This document shows, piece by piece, positions 22,094-32,214 of a stretch of DNA of 64,000 nt. This DNA is from Salticus scenicus (Eukaryota > Arthropoda > Arachnida > Araneae > Salticidae), in contig OZ005651.1 of assembly GCA_963930645.1 (NCBI GenBank), positions 131,419,475 to 131,483,474 on the forward strand. Reading direction: 5' to 3'. The notes under the pieces are model-generated. The model searched no databases, was not told the origin of the DNA, and worked only from the letters and a program-made list of their open reading frames with translations. Each line of letters begins with the position of its first letter. The first letter of the stretch is position 1. Made by a program: the position numbers and the translations under genes.

Positions 22094-23476
22094 ATGGTGA
22101 TAACGAGAGCTATGGAACAAGAAATGAAGAAATTTCTAGAAGGACTCACTGCTCAGATGAATGAGTTAAGATCTGGATTGATAGAGGAAATGAAAACCGG
22201 ACAAAAAGAATTAAAAGACGGCTTGACTGAAGAGATGAATGAAATGAAAGCAGGACAGGAAAAGATGGAAACCGGATTGATCGAAAGAATGAAAGAAGGA
22301 CAAAGAGAGATGAAAGACACTATGGGTGAAGTTCAGGAAGAAATTAAGTCAATCCAAGAGAAAGTTGAATGCAATCAAGAGGAGATGAAGAGAGAACTTT
22401 CGGCAGTAAAGGGAGTGATTGAAAGTAAATTATCGGATATGGAAAGCAGAGTAGATGGAATAGAAGAGAAAGTTTTGAAAATAGAAGAAAGTTTTGAAGA
22501 GAAAGCTATGAAGATAGAAGAAAATGTTATGAAGGTTGAAGAGAGTGTTACGAGGATAGAACGGAGTGTAGAGGAGAAAGTTAAAGAAAATTTTGATCAG
22601 GAAGTGAAAGGCAGGTTTTCAGAGATAGAAGGTAAATTGAAGAGAATAGAAGAAGATCTGGAGAGAAAAGTGGAAGAAAAGTTAGAGTCCATGCCCCAGG
22701 AAACTGAAAAGAAAGAGAGAAGAAGCCAGAATCACAAATTTATTAAGCTATCTACCTACGACGGCAGTTCCTCCTGGCATGTATATAAGACGCAGTTTTC
22801 CATCGTAGCTGAAGCTAACGGCTGGGACTCTACCGCCAAGTCGGTCCACTTAGCAGCAGCATTACGGGGTGATGCAGCCGAGATACTGAGAAATGTTTCT
22901 AAAGAAGAAAGGAACGACTTCGAGGCCTTGACTAGAGCACTGGAGCTACGGTTTGGAGAGAAGTGTTCTAAGGACTATAGTCGCCTCCAGCTAAAGTCCC
23001 GTTACCAGAAAACGGGCGAAAGTTTGCAAGAGCTGGCAGTGGACATTCAGAGATTGTCACACCTAGCATTCTCAGACTGCCAAGCTGACACTCGAAACGA
23101 CTTAGCTCTTCAGTACTTTATCGATGCTGTTCGGGATCCAGAAATTCAAAAAGCGCTGAGACTCTCCAACATCAGAGACGTAGAATCAGCTTTAGGCTAT
23201 GCACTTAGGATAGAGGCAGCCCAACAAGCCTCCCGTAAAGACCGCCATACCATAAGAGCAGTCTCATTAAATGATACGCCTGCTGATGAGAATGAAATGA
23301 AGAGAAGTTTCGCAGAGATCTTAAAGAGATTGCGCAACCTGGAAAATAACATAGAAATAAAGGATCGGAAGATAAAGTGCTGGGGCTGTGGAGGGGATGG
23401 TCATGTGAAGAGGAACTGCCCCGTACGACCAACTATAGGAAATCACCCGGCTTCACCATCACTGCAGGGAAACTAA
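22094..23476 (+). CDS. gag: Gag polyprotein of the Ty3/gypsy element
   Basis: An intact 460-codon frame starting 10 nt after the primer-binding site. Residues about 1-205 are a charged coiled coil built from EEMK.GQ.E-type heptad-like repeats. Residues about 213-375 look like a retrotransposon capsid domain (LSTYDGSSSWHVYKTQF, then a helical block ending EIQKALRLSNIRDVESALGY). Residues 429-442 form a CCHC zinc knuckle CWGCGGDGHVKRNC that would bind the RNA genome. The protein should assemble cytoplasmic particles. The stop codon TAA at 23474-23476 directly follows a G-GGA-AAC slippery heptamer, so a fraction of ribosomes should continue into pol. The intact frame contrasts with the broken pol downstream. 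The long coiled coil recalls Gag proteins of spider gypsy elements, which is part of the taxonomic inference. Confidence 0.93.
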   Translation: MVITRAMEQEMKKFLEGLTAQMNELRSGLIEEMKTGQKELKDGLTEEMNEMKAGQEKMETGLIERMKEGQREMKDTMGEVQEEIKSIQEKVECNQEEMKRELSAVKGVIESKLSDMESRVDGIEEKVLKIEESFEEKAMKIEENVMKVEESVTRIERSVEEKVKENFDQEVKGRFSEIEGKLKRIEEDLERKVEEKLESMPQETEKKERRSQNHKFIKLSTYDGSSSWHVYKTQFSIVAEANGWDSTAKSVHLAAALRGDAAEILRNVSKEERNDFEALTRALELRFGEKCSKDYSRLQLKSRYQKTGESLQELAVDIQRLSHLAFSDCQADTRNDLALQYFIDAVRDPEIQKALRLSNIRDVESALGYALRIEAAQQASRKDRHTIRAVSLNDTPADENEMKRSFAEILKRLRNLENNIEIKDRKIKCWGCGGDGHVKRNCPVRPTIGNHPASPSLQGN

Positions 23477-23508
23477 GAGGAGGCCATCTCGCGGGGCGGA
23501 GGTTGCCT
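23467..23508 (+). promoter_or_regulatory. -1 ribosomal frameshift signal between gag and pol
   Basis: GGGAAAC at 23467-23473 lies in the gag frame as G-GGA-AAC and is followed at once by the gag TAA. After 7 nt a stem can form between 23481-23490 and 23499-23508: ten positions, nine paired (including one G-U), one mismatch, loop of about 8 nt. A -1 slip enters exactly the frame that reads LRGGHLAGRRLPKIKEPQ and the protease. Heptamer, spacer and stem match the canonical arrangement used by retroviruses and some gypsy elements. Confidence 0.8.
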
Positions 23509-26132
23509 AAAATTAAAGAGCCCCAATTTACAGTATTTCATGTTTCATCGATGAGTGGCGGCGATAATGGACTTCACGTCTATGGCCAAGTCAACAACGC
23601 CACCTGCCGGATGATTCTGGACACGGGAGCCAACGTGACCATCATTAGAACGGATTTGGCTCAAGAACTAAAAGAGAAGATCATCTGGACTCCGCCCTGC
23701 GTTAAACTCCAGACTGTGACCGGAGACGAAATCAAAATATATGGAAAAATGAACTTGGCCATCACTTTTGGGAATGCCAGTTGCCATCATATGGCATATG
23801 TGGCTGATATAAGAGATCCTTTAATCATTGGAATTGATTTCCTGAGAAAATTTAACTTTCAATTGGACTTCAAGAATAATGAACTGCATTCGAGTTCGGA
23901 AGACATCGCTGTGTTCAACACTGAAAATCAAGACATTCAGACAATTTGCCAGATAACAGCCAAGTCTGAAATTTCCATCCCTCCACACACAGAGACAATA
24001 GTTTCAGGAACACCACCTACAAAGCAATACTTCCGCTATGGACTGATTGAATACCCGAATACAGACAATAGCCCAAGAGGAGTTCCGGTAGCTTTATCTC
24101 TAGTTGATCTCTCAAAGAGTACTATTCCTGTGAGAGTCGCAAACATCAGCGATAAGGTCCGAACAGTGAAGAAGGATGAGGTGTTAGCAGCCTGCACTCC
24201 TGTAACATGCATCAACCGCCCCACGCAATCAACTGAATCCAAGTCTTCTGAACAATTAATAACAGAATTACTCAAGAATGCAGAGTTAGGAAAGGAACAG
24301 AGATGTGCTGCGGAGAAGCTACTCCAAGAATTTAAAGACCTTTTTTCTCGAACACCTGAAGATGTCGGGAGAACGAACATCACCCAGCACGGAATTGATA
24401 CAGGAAATCATCCTCCAATCAAACAACATCCAAGAAGACTTCCCTTTGCTAAACAGGAAGAGGTCACTGAACTTCTAAGTGAAATGCAGCACAATGATGT
24501 CATCGAGCCATCAACGAGTCCTTGGGCCTCTCCCATAGTACTGGTGCGGAAAAAGGATGGTTCAACAAGATTTTGTGTGGATTATCGTCGTTTGAATGAC
24601 ATCACGAAGAAAGACAGCTACCCTCTTCCCAGAATTGACGACACATTAGACACACTTGCTGGCAATAAATGGTTCTCGACGTTGGATCTGAAGAGCGGTT
24701 ACTGGCAAGTAGAATTACATCCTGATGATCGTGAGAAGACTGCATTCACCACGGGACAAGGACTGTGGCAATTTAAAGTTATGCCGTTTGGATTATGTAA
24801 TGCTCCTGCCACCTTTGAACGCCTGATGGAGCCAGTGCTAAAAGGACTTTCCTATGAAGCCTGTCTGGTGTATTTGGATGACATTATCATTGTGGGGCAC
24901 ACCTTTGAAGACCATCTACGAAACGTCCGAAAGGTGCTGGAGAAACTCAGAATGGCTAACCTCAAATTGAATCCAGGCAAGTGTAACTTGTTCCGTCGTG
25001 AAGTGAGCTACCTCGGCCATATCATCTCTGCCTAAGGTGTGAGAACTGATCCTGAGAAGATCTCTGCAGTCGAGAACTGGAGTCGCCCTGAAAATGTACA
25101 CCAACTACGAAGTTTCCTGGGGTTATGCACTTACTACAGGAAGTTTGTCAAGGGTTTCTCAAATATTGCCAGACCACTGCACAAGCCAAACAGAAGTTCC
25201 TGTGGACAGATGAATGTGAAAAAGCGTTCAAGCGACTTAAAGAGGCCTTAACATCAACGCCTATCTTGACATATCCACAGCCTGACAGACAGTTCATACT
25301 TGATACAGATGCCAGCCATGAGAGTGTCGGTGCTGTTCTGTCGCAAAAAATTGATGGTCAAGAACATGTCATTGCCTATTGGAGTAAATGCCTGTCTAAA
25401 CCGGAGCGAAATTACTGTACCACCAGGAAAGAGCTACTCGCCATCGTAAAAGCCATAGAACATTTCCATCATTACCTCTATGGCAGAAGATTTCTGCTCC
25501 GGACTGACCATGCATTTTTAACGTGGTTGCTCCAGTTCAAGAACCCAGAAGGACAGATTGCCAGGTGGATACAACGCCTGCAGGAATATGACTTCGAGAT
25601 ACGTCATTGTAAAGGGACTCTACATGGTAATGCAGATGCCTTGTCAAGGAACCAGCAAGATTGGGACTTGAAGTTGCCATTGTTCCTGCTGGCTTATCGA
25701 AGTGCTGTCCATGAAACCACCGGCTATACTCCAGCCCAGATGCTGTTTGGACGTGAACTTCGTCTCCCTTGTGATCTCCTGTTTGGTTGTCAACCCGATG
25801 CGCCTTCATCGCCCGAGGAGTACATCCAAGATCTCCAGGCACGATTTGAGGACGTTCACAACTTTGCTCGGGAGCGAATTCACATTGCATCGGAGAAAAT
25901 GAAGACAAGGTACAATCTAAAGGCTACGCAACATGAGTTTCAGGAAGGAGAGAAGGTCTGGTTGTGGAATCCTGTTCGACGCAAATGACTCTCTCCCAAG
26001 TTACAGTGCAACTGGGACGGACCATACACAGTCTTAAAAAGGCTGAATGATACAGTGGTGCGGATCACTAAAACACCTTCATCAAAACCGAAGGTGGTGC
26101 ACTATAATAGGCTAGCCAAGTACCACAAGTAA
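23473..26132 (+). pseudogene. pol: Pol polyprotein, broken and integrase-deleted
   Basis: Entered from gag by the -1 shift; there is no natural start codon of its own. Protease active site LDTGANVTII is at about 23617. Reverse transcriptase has FCVDYRRLN at about 24571, MPFGLCNAPATF at 24781 and YLDD at 24871-24882. RNase H has DTDAS near 25301, RKELLAI near 25430 and TDH near 25503. Lesions are: in-frame TAA at 25033-25035; a frame change at about 25180-25195 consistent with loss of about 10 nt; and a junction near 25650 where the end of RNase H (NADALSR) runs straight into NQQDWDLKLPLFLLAYRSA. The zinc finger and catalytic core of integrase, with all three acidic residues, are missing. Another in-frame TGA lies at 25986-25988, and the GPY-type C-terminal module follows to a final TAA at 26130-26132. 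No functional integrase can be made, so movement would need help in trans. Confidence 0.92.
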
Positions 26133-26360
26133 CGGTAATATTAAAATTTAAAATGTAAATACTGGTAAAATTTGCGCATGCGTAATGTAAATATTTGTAT
26201 ATACATACTTGTACATATTTGTGAATTTTGTAAATATTTCTCACTTGATTTTTGTTTCTATTTTGTCGTTATATGCAACTTAGTTTTTGTATTTGAGATT
26301 GTGTAAATTTGGTTAGTTTCGCCTCTTAACCAAGGGTTGCACTGCCCGGGACGTGCAGTC
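26133..26360 (+). other. 3' untranslated region of the element
   Basis: Non-coding AT-rich spacer between pol and the purine tract. No env frame. A weak inverted repeat ACTGC/GCAGT lies at about 26341-26360, just before the purine tract. Confidence 0.6.
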
Positions 26361-26376
26361 CTTGGGAGGGGGGCAG
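26361..26376 (+). promoter_or_regulatory. Polypurine tract for plus-strand priming
   Basis: The purine-rich GGGAGGGGGGCAG directly precedes the 3' LTR TGTTAC, the expected position for an RNase H-resistant primer. Confidence 0.75.
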
Positions 26377-27010
26377 TGTTACAAAATTGTGAATAATTTT
26401 GTTTATTTTTGTATAAATTCTTTCAAAAAGGCTTAGTAAAATGATAAAGTGCTAATTTTGTGCATTTCTAGTCGTTTTAGTGTTAAAATAACCTTATTTT
26501 CCCTTAAAAACGCATTAAAAAGCCCCAATAAGGCAGGAAATGGATTTGGCGCCAAATTTGGCGACTTTTTCCCACCTTGGTGATTTTTTTGGCGACCTTG
26601 GCGAGAAAATCCTTATAAGGGATATACCAAATATGGAAGCTGTAAGTTGATTGGTTGACCACTTTCTAGAGTTTTCTCGAAAAATCTGGGTTCCATGGAA
26701 CAGTATATAAGAAGCGCTCTCTCGCCAAGGCAGTCAGTCAGTTCAGTCTAAGATCAGCTTCTGTCAATGTTGCATCGCTTGAGCCTCTTTGGAAGAGACT
26801 TGCTTTATGTGTTATTGCTATACAGTTTGTACTGTGGATTTGCTATTGACAGCTGTTGTTTAAGCTGTGTTTACTAGTTGAATTGAAGCTGATACTTGGT
26901 TTATAGACCTGTATTTTTCTGGAACTTTCTGTGAATAAATTACTGCATTTTTGTACGTTTGGGCCTTTCATTCTCGGACAACTCATTCACGAACCCCCAA
27001 GTACGCAACA
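26377..27010 (+). repeat. 3' LTR
   Basis: 634 bp. Against the 5' LTR I count 5 substitutions and 2 one-base insertions, all but one of them in the first third. TATA box at 26704-26711 and AATAAA at 26934-26939. Confidence 0.95.
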
Positions 27011-27033
27011 ATATAAATCAAATGAGATACTAT

Positions 27034-27626
27034 AACTAATTTAAATAAAAACCTTGTAACACTTGCCTCATTACTGTGCTGTAAATTTTCCACCTGGGTG
27101 CCCAGGCCCTCTCACGAAATAAAAAGATTTTTCCAATTAATATGCTGCAATAAAGATCCCATTTCACCCATTGAAACTGCCGGAATATATAAAATACATT
27201 TTATAAATCAAAACAAAAATTCAGGTTCATACATCGGCATCACAAAAAGAAAAATTAAAACGAGAATTAACAAACATAAATATGATATTAAAATTGGCAA
27301 AGTGAATACAGCTCTTGCAAAAACGTATAATAACGAAAATATAGAAATAAATTTTAATGAAACTAGAAAATTAATGATTACAATAATTATCATTGTGCAA
27401 TGTTCTGTGAATCAATAGAAATCTCCACAAATTTAAATGTGTGCAACGGCAGCAGCACAATGGCTCCAGATGGAGTGTGGCGCCACCTTATGGAAAAGAC
27501 CACCAAGTAAATTAGTTTCAAGAACTTAACGACAGATGAAGCCATCGAGGAGGCCCGGGTACCCAGGTGAAAAATTTACGGCACAGTAATGTGGCAAGTG
27601 TTACAAGGTTTTTATTTAAATTAGTT
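27034..27626. mobile_element. GIY-YIG cassette bounded by 77 bp inverted repeats
   Basis: The left arm 27034-27112 and right arm 27550-27626 are inverted copies at about 95 percent (both include ACCTTGTAACACTTGCC). Between them lies a GIY-YIG nuclease fragment of the type fused to reverse transcriptase in Penelope-like elements. Penelope elements can carry LTR-like repeats in inverted orientation, so this may be a 5'-truncated Penelope relic. No target duplication was seen. It starts 24 bp after the LTR retrotransposon. Confidence 0.55.
27098..27510 (+). pseudogene. GIY-YIG endonuclease fragment, Penelope-like
   Basis: The frame from 27098 contains ETAGIYKIHFI and, 8 residues later, GSYIGITKRKIKTRINKHKY, then IKIGKVNTALAKTYNNENIE and INFNETRKLM. 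GIY..., YIG and the following Arg and His are the signature and catalytic positions of GIY-YIG nucleases. The continuation (ALA....N..I.FN.T) is the Penelope-type spacing from family knowledge. After a frame change near 27390 the frame reads SIEISTNLNVCNGSSSTM and ends with TAA at 27508-27510. Only the nuclease part remains; the reverse transcriptase is absent upstream. Confidence 0.6.
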
Positions 27627-28592
27627 AATTATGTCTTTTTCCTTTATTGCATATAATTCATAACAACTGTTATAAGGAATTGCTTACATTAGCATTTTTC
27701 AATAATAATTTTACAGATAATAGCAAAATTATTTTCAAATTTAGGCCATTCCATGCCAAATCAACCAAAAAATTTCAATTTTTTATCTGACCATTTCAGA
27801 TTTCAATAAAACTTTCTCCTGGATGATAAAAATGAGAATGTACTGTCGGGGGGGAAAAATGCAACACTCGCTGTAATTTTAATTCACGCAGAAAAATCTA
27901 ATAGACACCATTCAACAGGAAATTAAGTGTACTTTTTGAAAACGATGTCAAATTTTGAATTAGGGGTCATCTATACATTGAAATGAGCACCAATGTTGAT
28001 TTTTTCAATAGCAACACCCAATTTTGACTTCATAATTGAATTCTTGAGTCTGGTAGTGCGGAAAAATATACAGTTTGTATACTTCATCTTTAGTATTCAT
28101 AGAGTTATAACCAAAAGTGTGTTAGGGGTTTATCTGTAAATCTAGAAAAGTAAAATCAAGATCCTACAAACATTAGACAAAATTTTATTGTTTCACATCA
28201 GAAAGTTTTGAAGAAAAAAAAAGTATTATAAAAAATAATAATGATAAAACAGTATCATTTTTACAGCATCTTGGATATCTCTGATTTCGTTTTTTTTTAA
28301 TAAGCATATATTTAAATAGTTTATTAGAGAATACATTTTAGATTGGTCAGGTAGCATTTTTGCAAAATGCGCAATATTTTTCAATTCAAAAGTGTCATCG
28401 TAGCTATAGCGATCACCAATAAAACTTAAATTTTCCTTCACATTATTTTGTAGGTATGACATAATATACGAACTGAAATAACTTATATATTATATAACTT
28501 ATATATATACACATAACGATGCATAAACTAAATCTTATCCGATAAATTATTGCAAGGTATCATGAAGTAAACATTAAACAATTTTAATCGTA

Positions 28593-29899
28593 GAGGAGAA
28601 GGGGGTACATTGGGACACGGGGCACATTGGGACAAAGGCTTTTATCCCTTTCTAATTGCAAAATAAAATTTGTAAAAAATCACAATAGATGGCACTTAGT
28701 AGTACATCTTCATATTTGTGATTTCAACTCAATCATTCAAGTCTGCTGCCTGTGAACAAGGTTAGTTTATTTTATCATACGAAAAGTAATTTTTTTCAAG
28801 TAAACTAATGTTGATTTTTTAGGTAATAGGAAATAAATATTTTAATTTTTAAAAGTACTATGTGTTTTTATAAACATTAAGCTTTCATTTCCACTATAGA
28901 TCATTAGCCCATGTGCTCTAGAAAATTAGACCTAAACATTTGTTTTGAAAATGACCTGATGGGGTACATTGGGACACCAATGCATGGGGCACATTGGGAC
29001 TGCTCCAATGGCCTATTCATTTCTAACACCAATATATTTTTATTTATTTACTTATTTTTTGCACATATAAGCTAATTATATTAATTTTTTTTTAAGGTAT
29101 TCTTTAAATAAATAGAAAATGATTAGAAATTATAAGCCAAAAACTGAAAGAACTAAAATTTCAGAAGAAAATATAGAAAAGGCAATAAATGAAATAATCA
29201 AAGATAAACTTTCTGTGAGGGAAGTTGCAATTAAATATTATTGTACCAAAATCTACATTATTTAATAGATTGAAAAACATTAGAGAAAATAAGATTGAGT
29301 GTGTACTACAAATATAAATTATAAGTTTCAATCCAAATATACATCTCAAAAAATATTCACAGCTGAACAAGAATTCTTGTTGAAAGATTATTTAATATCA
29401 TGTTCTCAACTTAACTATGCCATCAACACAATCCTACATAACATTAAAGTTTTGTGTAGACTTGCAAAGTTTTGATGTGCGTTAAGATATGAATATGCAG
29501 TAATGCTTCATAACAATTTCATTTTTTCATAATTACCTACTTTATTATTATTTGTTATTGTATCAAATTCATTGTTTTGAAAGCCTTTCATTTACTTTAG
29601 CAAAATATTTTGCAATATTGTAATTAGATAAATAAAAAGATGGTTGTCCCAAAGTGCCCCATCATTAAATCAGTGTTGTCCCAATCTGCCCCTGCACAGG
29701 GAACATTGGGACACTTTTGCATAAGTTATGTTTTAATTATTTCTGTTTGCAAAACACATTAAACAATGCTCATTACACATTTAAAAGGTGACCAATAACA
29801 CAAGTATTTAAATAAAAATGCACAAAAGCATTAAAACTTTTATAAATTGGAAAATAATATGCTTTTATAAAATGTGTCCCAATGTCCCCCCTCTTCCCC
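28593..29899 (+). mobile_element. pogo-like element with repeated terminal motif, family B
   Basis: Inverted ends GAGGAGAAGGGGGTACATTG and, on the other strand, GGGGAAGAGGGGGGACATTG, each continuing GGACAC. TA flanks at 28591-28592 and 29900-29901. The sentence-like motif GGGGYACATTGGGACA is repeated near 28612, 28960 and 28985, and as an inverted pair around 29645-29713. It encodes a pogo-type N-terminal domain (separate entry). It is nested in the 4.3 kb element. Confidence 0.72.
29119..29405 (+). pseudogene. N-terminal part of a pogo/Tigger-type transposase (psq helix-turn-helix)
   Basis: From ATG 29119 the frame reads MIRNYKPKTERTKISEENIE then KAINEIIKDKLSVREVAIKY. This is the pattern R....RT..S.E....A......K.S.REAA..Y of psq-type helix-turn-helix domains in pogo-group transposases. 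One frame later VPKSTLFNRLKNI continues the domain, so a single-base shift lies near 29240. KYTSQKIFTAEQEFLLKDYL at about 29335-29395, after another frame change, fits the second DNA-binding region. No DDE catalytic region follows. The fragment identifies the whole TA-flanked repeated-motif class as pogo-like. Confidence 0.7.
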
Positions 29900-30839
29900 T
29901 ACTTACCAGTTTTGGTCAGTTTAACTCTTTGAAACTGTACGATTTGTTTTGTAATTCCTATGAAAATATAGTTTCTTAATTAAAATATATTTACAAAAGT
30001 AATTTTTAAAAACTAAAGTATCCTTAAAATAATAACCCCTCCCCCCAAAAAAAATAAATAAATAAATAAATAGAAAAAATAAAGCAATATATGAACTAAA
30101 TGATTAACCTTTTGACTATGACAGTAGTTAAGAAGCGATTTAACAAGTCTGCATTGCATTTCAATACCACTCATGTTTTTTAATTCATAATTTTTACGTT
30201 CCCCCTATTTCTCTATTTTAAACAGTAAGCCCCCGCCTATTAGTTGGATTTTTTCCTTCTAGTGTTGGTTTAAAGGATTCAAAATTTATCACCAGTAATC
30301 TATGAGGCAAAAACTATGTGTATATAATTTTGTGAACGTAAAATAAGGGGTTTAATACAAATATGCATAGTCACTTTTTCTTTTCTATATTCTTTTGCTT
30401 TAGAAGAACGATGAAACGCAGGGCTTGCTTTCTTTAGAAAACAAGAATTTCTTAACATTAATGTCTAAAAATCATCTTTTTTGTTTCATTTCTATGTGTT
30501 TGTCATTGTTATACAGTTTGACCTGTAAATAAAAATTAAAAATATTTTGTTTAATTTTCTCTGTTATTTTTTTAAAGATTTTCTTCATTACCTCATGCAA
30601 AACTTCATAAGAGACAGCCCCTTAAGCCACTCCAAAAGAAAGATTTATTTATATCTCAGAAACTAATAACTGCAATGAGCTGCAAATTTGCACGCACATA
30701 TTTTTTAGCATTAGGATTCATTTTATGTAAAAATTAATATACGTCATAATTCAAAATTTTTTTTTAAATGAATTTATTAATATTTTTCAGAATCAAAAGT
30801 AATAATGGATTATGTTTCTGGTTTCTTCACTGTATCTCG

Positions 30840-30860
30840 TAAAAAAAAAAAAAAAAAAAA
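30840..30860. repeat. Poly(A) tract
   Basis: A 21-nt A run inside the right arm region of the 4.3 kb element. Confidence 0.8.
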
Positions 30861-31220
30861 GTTATACATATCAAATTGTTTTTTATAAAAATATTAATAA
30901 AGGTTTGAAACATGAATATAGCATTAGCACCTTCAAACTTTGAACGCTTATAACTCCATAAAAAAAAATAAGTAAAATATACAACCAATATACTTTTTTG
31001 CATTGTCGCGACCCCAGGAATTCAAATATAAAAATAGGGTATTACGATTGAAAAAAATCAAAGTTGGAGCGTGTTTTAAAATATGTAGATGACCCCCAAT
31101 TCAAAATTTCACTTCATTTTCGAAAATACTAACAATTCTCAGTCGAATGATATTTTGTGCATTGATTAACAACAACGTTCACAACATAATTTATTCAATT
31201 TGTCTCATTTGCCCTTGAAG

Positions 31221-31378
31221 CAGTGGCGGATCCAGAACTTGACTTTTGGGGGGGGCTGAGATTTATCAAAATGTTATTCTAGACAAATAAAAAATTTACA
31301 ATTGCAATATTCAATGGTGAATGTCAGTGTTTTGGGGGGGGCTTCAGCCCCCTAGCCCCCCCCTTAAATCCGCCACTG
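31221..31378. mobile_element. hAT-type MITE with 8 bp target duplication
   Basis: Ends CAGTGGCGGATCCAG and inverted CAGTGGCGGATTTAA. Perfect duplication CCTTGAAG at 31213-31220 and 31379-31386. The 158 bp interior has G8 and C7 runs, as in the 7.4 kb MITE. Confidence 0.88.
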
Positions 31379-32214
31379 CCTTGAAGACCTCTAACTTATA
31401 CTCATTCTACTTTAAATTTTATTCAGAAATTTTTATATATATATTTTTTTTTTTAATTTTTATTTATTTATATAAATTGTTTATTTATTCGTAAGCATGA
31501 TTATGTTTGCATATGGAATTTGTTTTATTTTTGAGTAAACATTAGTATTTAATACTGAATATGTAAACTGAAAAATTAGATCTTTTAATGTGTAAGCACA
31601 ATATATGATAATCATTAAACATTTTTACATATATAGTAACTTTAAAATTTTTGTTATAACTCCTGATCGCATTCAGATCCAACTCTAAAAATTTCATTTT
31701 CCATAGCTTATAGTATTAAATATATATATATTTCAAGATTTTTTAAGAACTATTTTTTTTAAATTAAATTTTAAAATGTTATTAAAAAAATTATTTTACC
31801 TAACATAATCATGTTGTACATAAAATTAAACCTTGTATATATTTTTTTTCTAATGAGGGGTTAGAAACTTCTCTCTCTCTTATAGAACTTGAAAAATTTG
31901 AGATTGAAAATATTCATGTCAACTTAAGAATGCTGATTTTTCAAAATTTAAAAAAAAAAAAAATTACAGAAGTATATTCTTATTTATATTGTTGAGAAGA
32001 ATGATTCCTTAAAGTTTCATTGAAATTTGAAATGGTCAGGTTGGGTGGCTGGTTGATTAAACATGGAATAATCCATCCATTAACATAAATCCTGAGTGTT
32101 TTTTGTTTTTTAATTTCTTTATAAACATAAGCTTTCTGCATATTGCAATTTAAATTATTAATATTCTGCCCTATATAGCAGTCATTGTCTAAATATTTTG
32201 ATAGGCATATTATA

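Larger units (their letters stand above)
21431..27010 (+). mobile_element. Ty3/gypsy LTR retrotransposon, 5.58 kb
   Basis: Order: LTR (632 bp), primer-binding site, gag, protease-RT-RNase H, truncated integrase, purine tract, LTR (634 bp). LTRs start TGTTAC and end GCAACA. A 4 bp ATAT lies on both sides (21427-21430 and 27011-27014), compatible with a short gypsy-type target duplication. The protease-RT-RNase H-integrase order marks Ty3/gypsy. The LTRs differ by 5 substitutions and 2 single-base indels, so insertion is recent on a genomic scale. gag is open; pol has an in-frame stop, a frameshift, an internal deletion and a second stop. No env-like frame follows pol. Confidence 0.95.
27744..32074. 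mobile_element. Large inverted-repeat element, 4.3 kb, with nested insertions
   Basis: The outer ends are inverted: left ATTCCATGCCAAATCAACC, right (other strand) ATTCCATGTTTAATCAACC. The shared block CTGACCATTTCARATTTCAAT follows on both. Further in, about 27955-28200 and 30890-31110 are also inverted copies (GGGGTCATCTA..., AGAGTTATAA). Inside are a pogo-like element (28593-29899) and a hAT MITE (31221-31378). No coding of its own is recognised. The inner arms are related to those of 38223-41700, so the two form one broad family. Superfamily unknown. Confidence 0.55.

Noticed and set aside
24036..24383. 115-codon minus-strand open frame inside pol
   Set aside because: It lies opposite a clear protease-RT frame and has no domain; a shadow frame.
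25537..25908. 123-codon minus-strand open frame opposite RNase H/integrase remnant
   Set aside because: Antisense shadow of pol.
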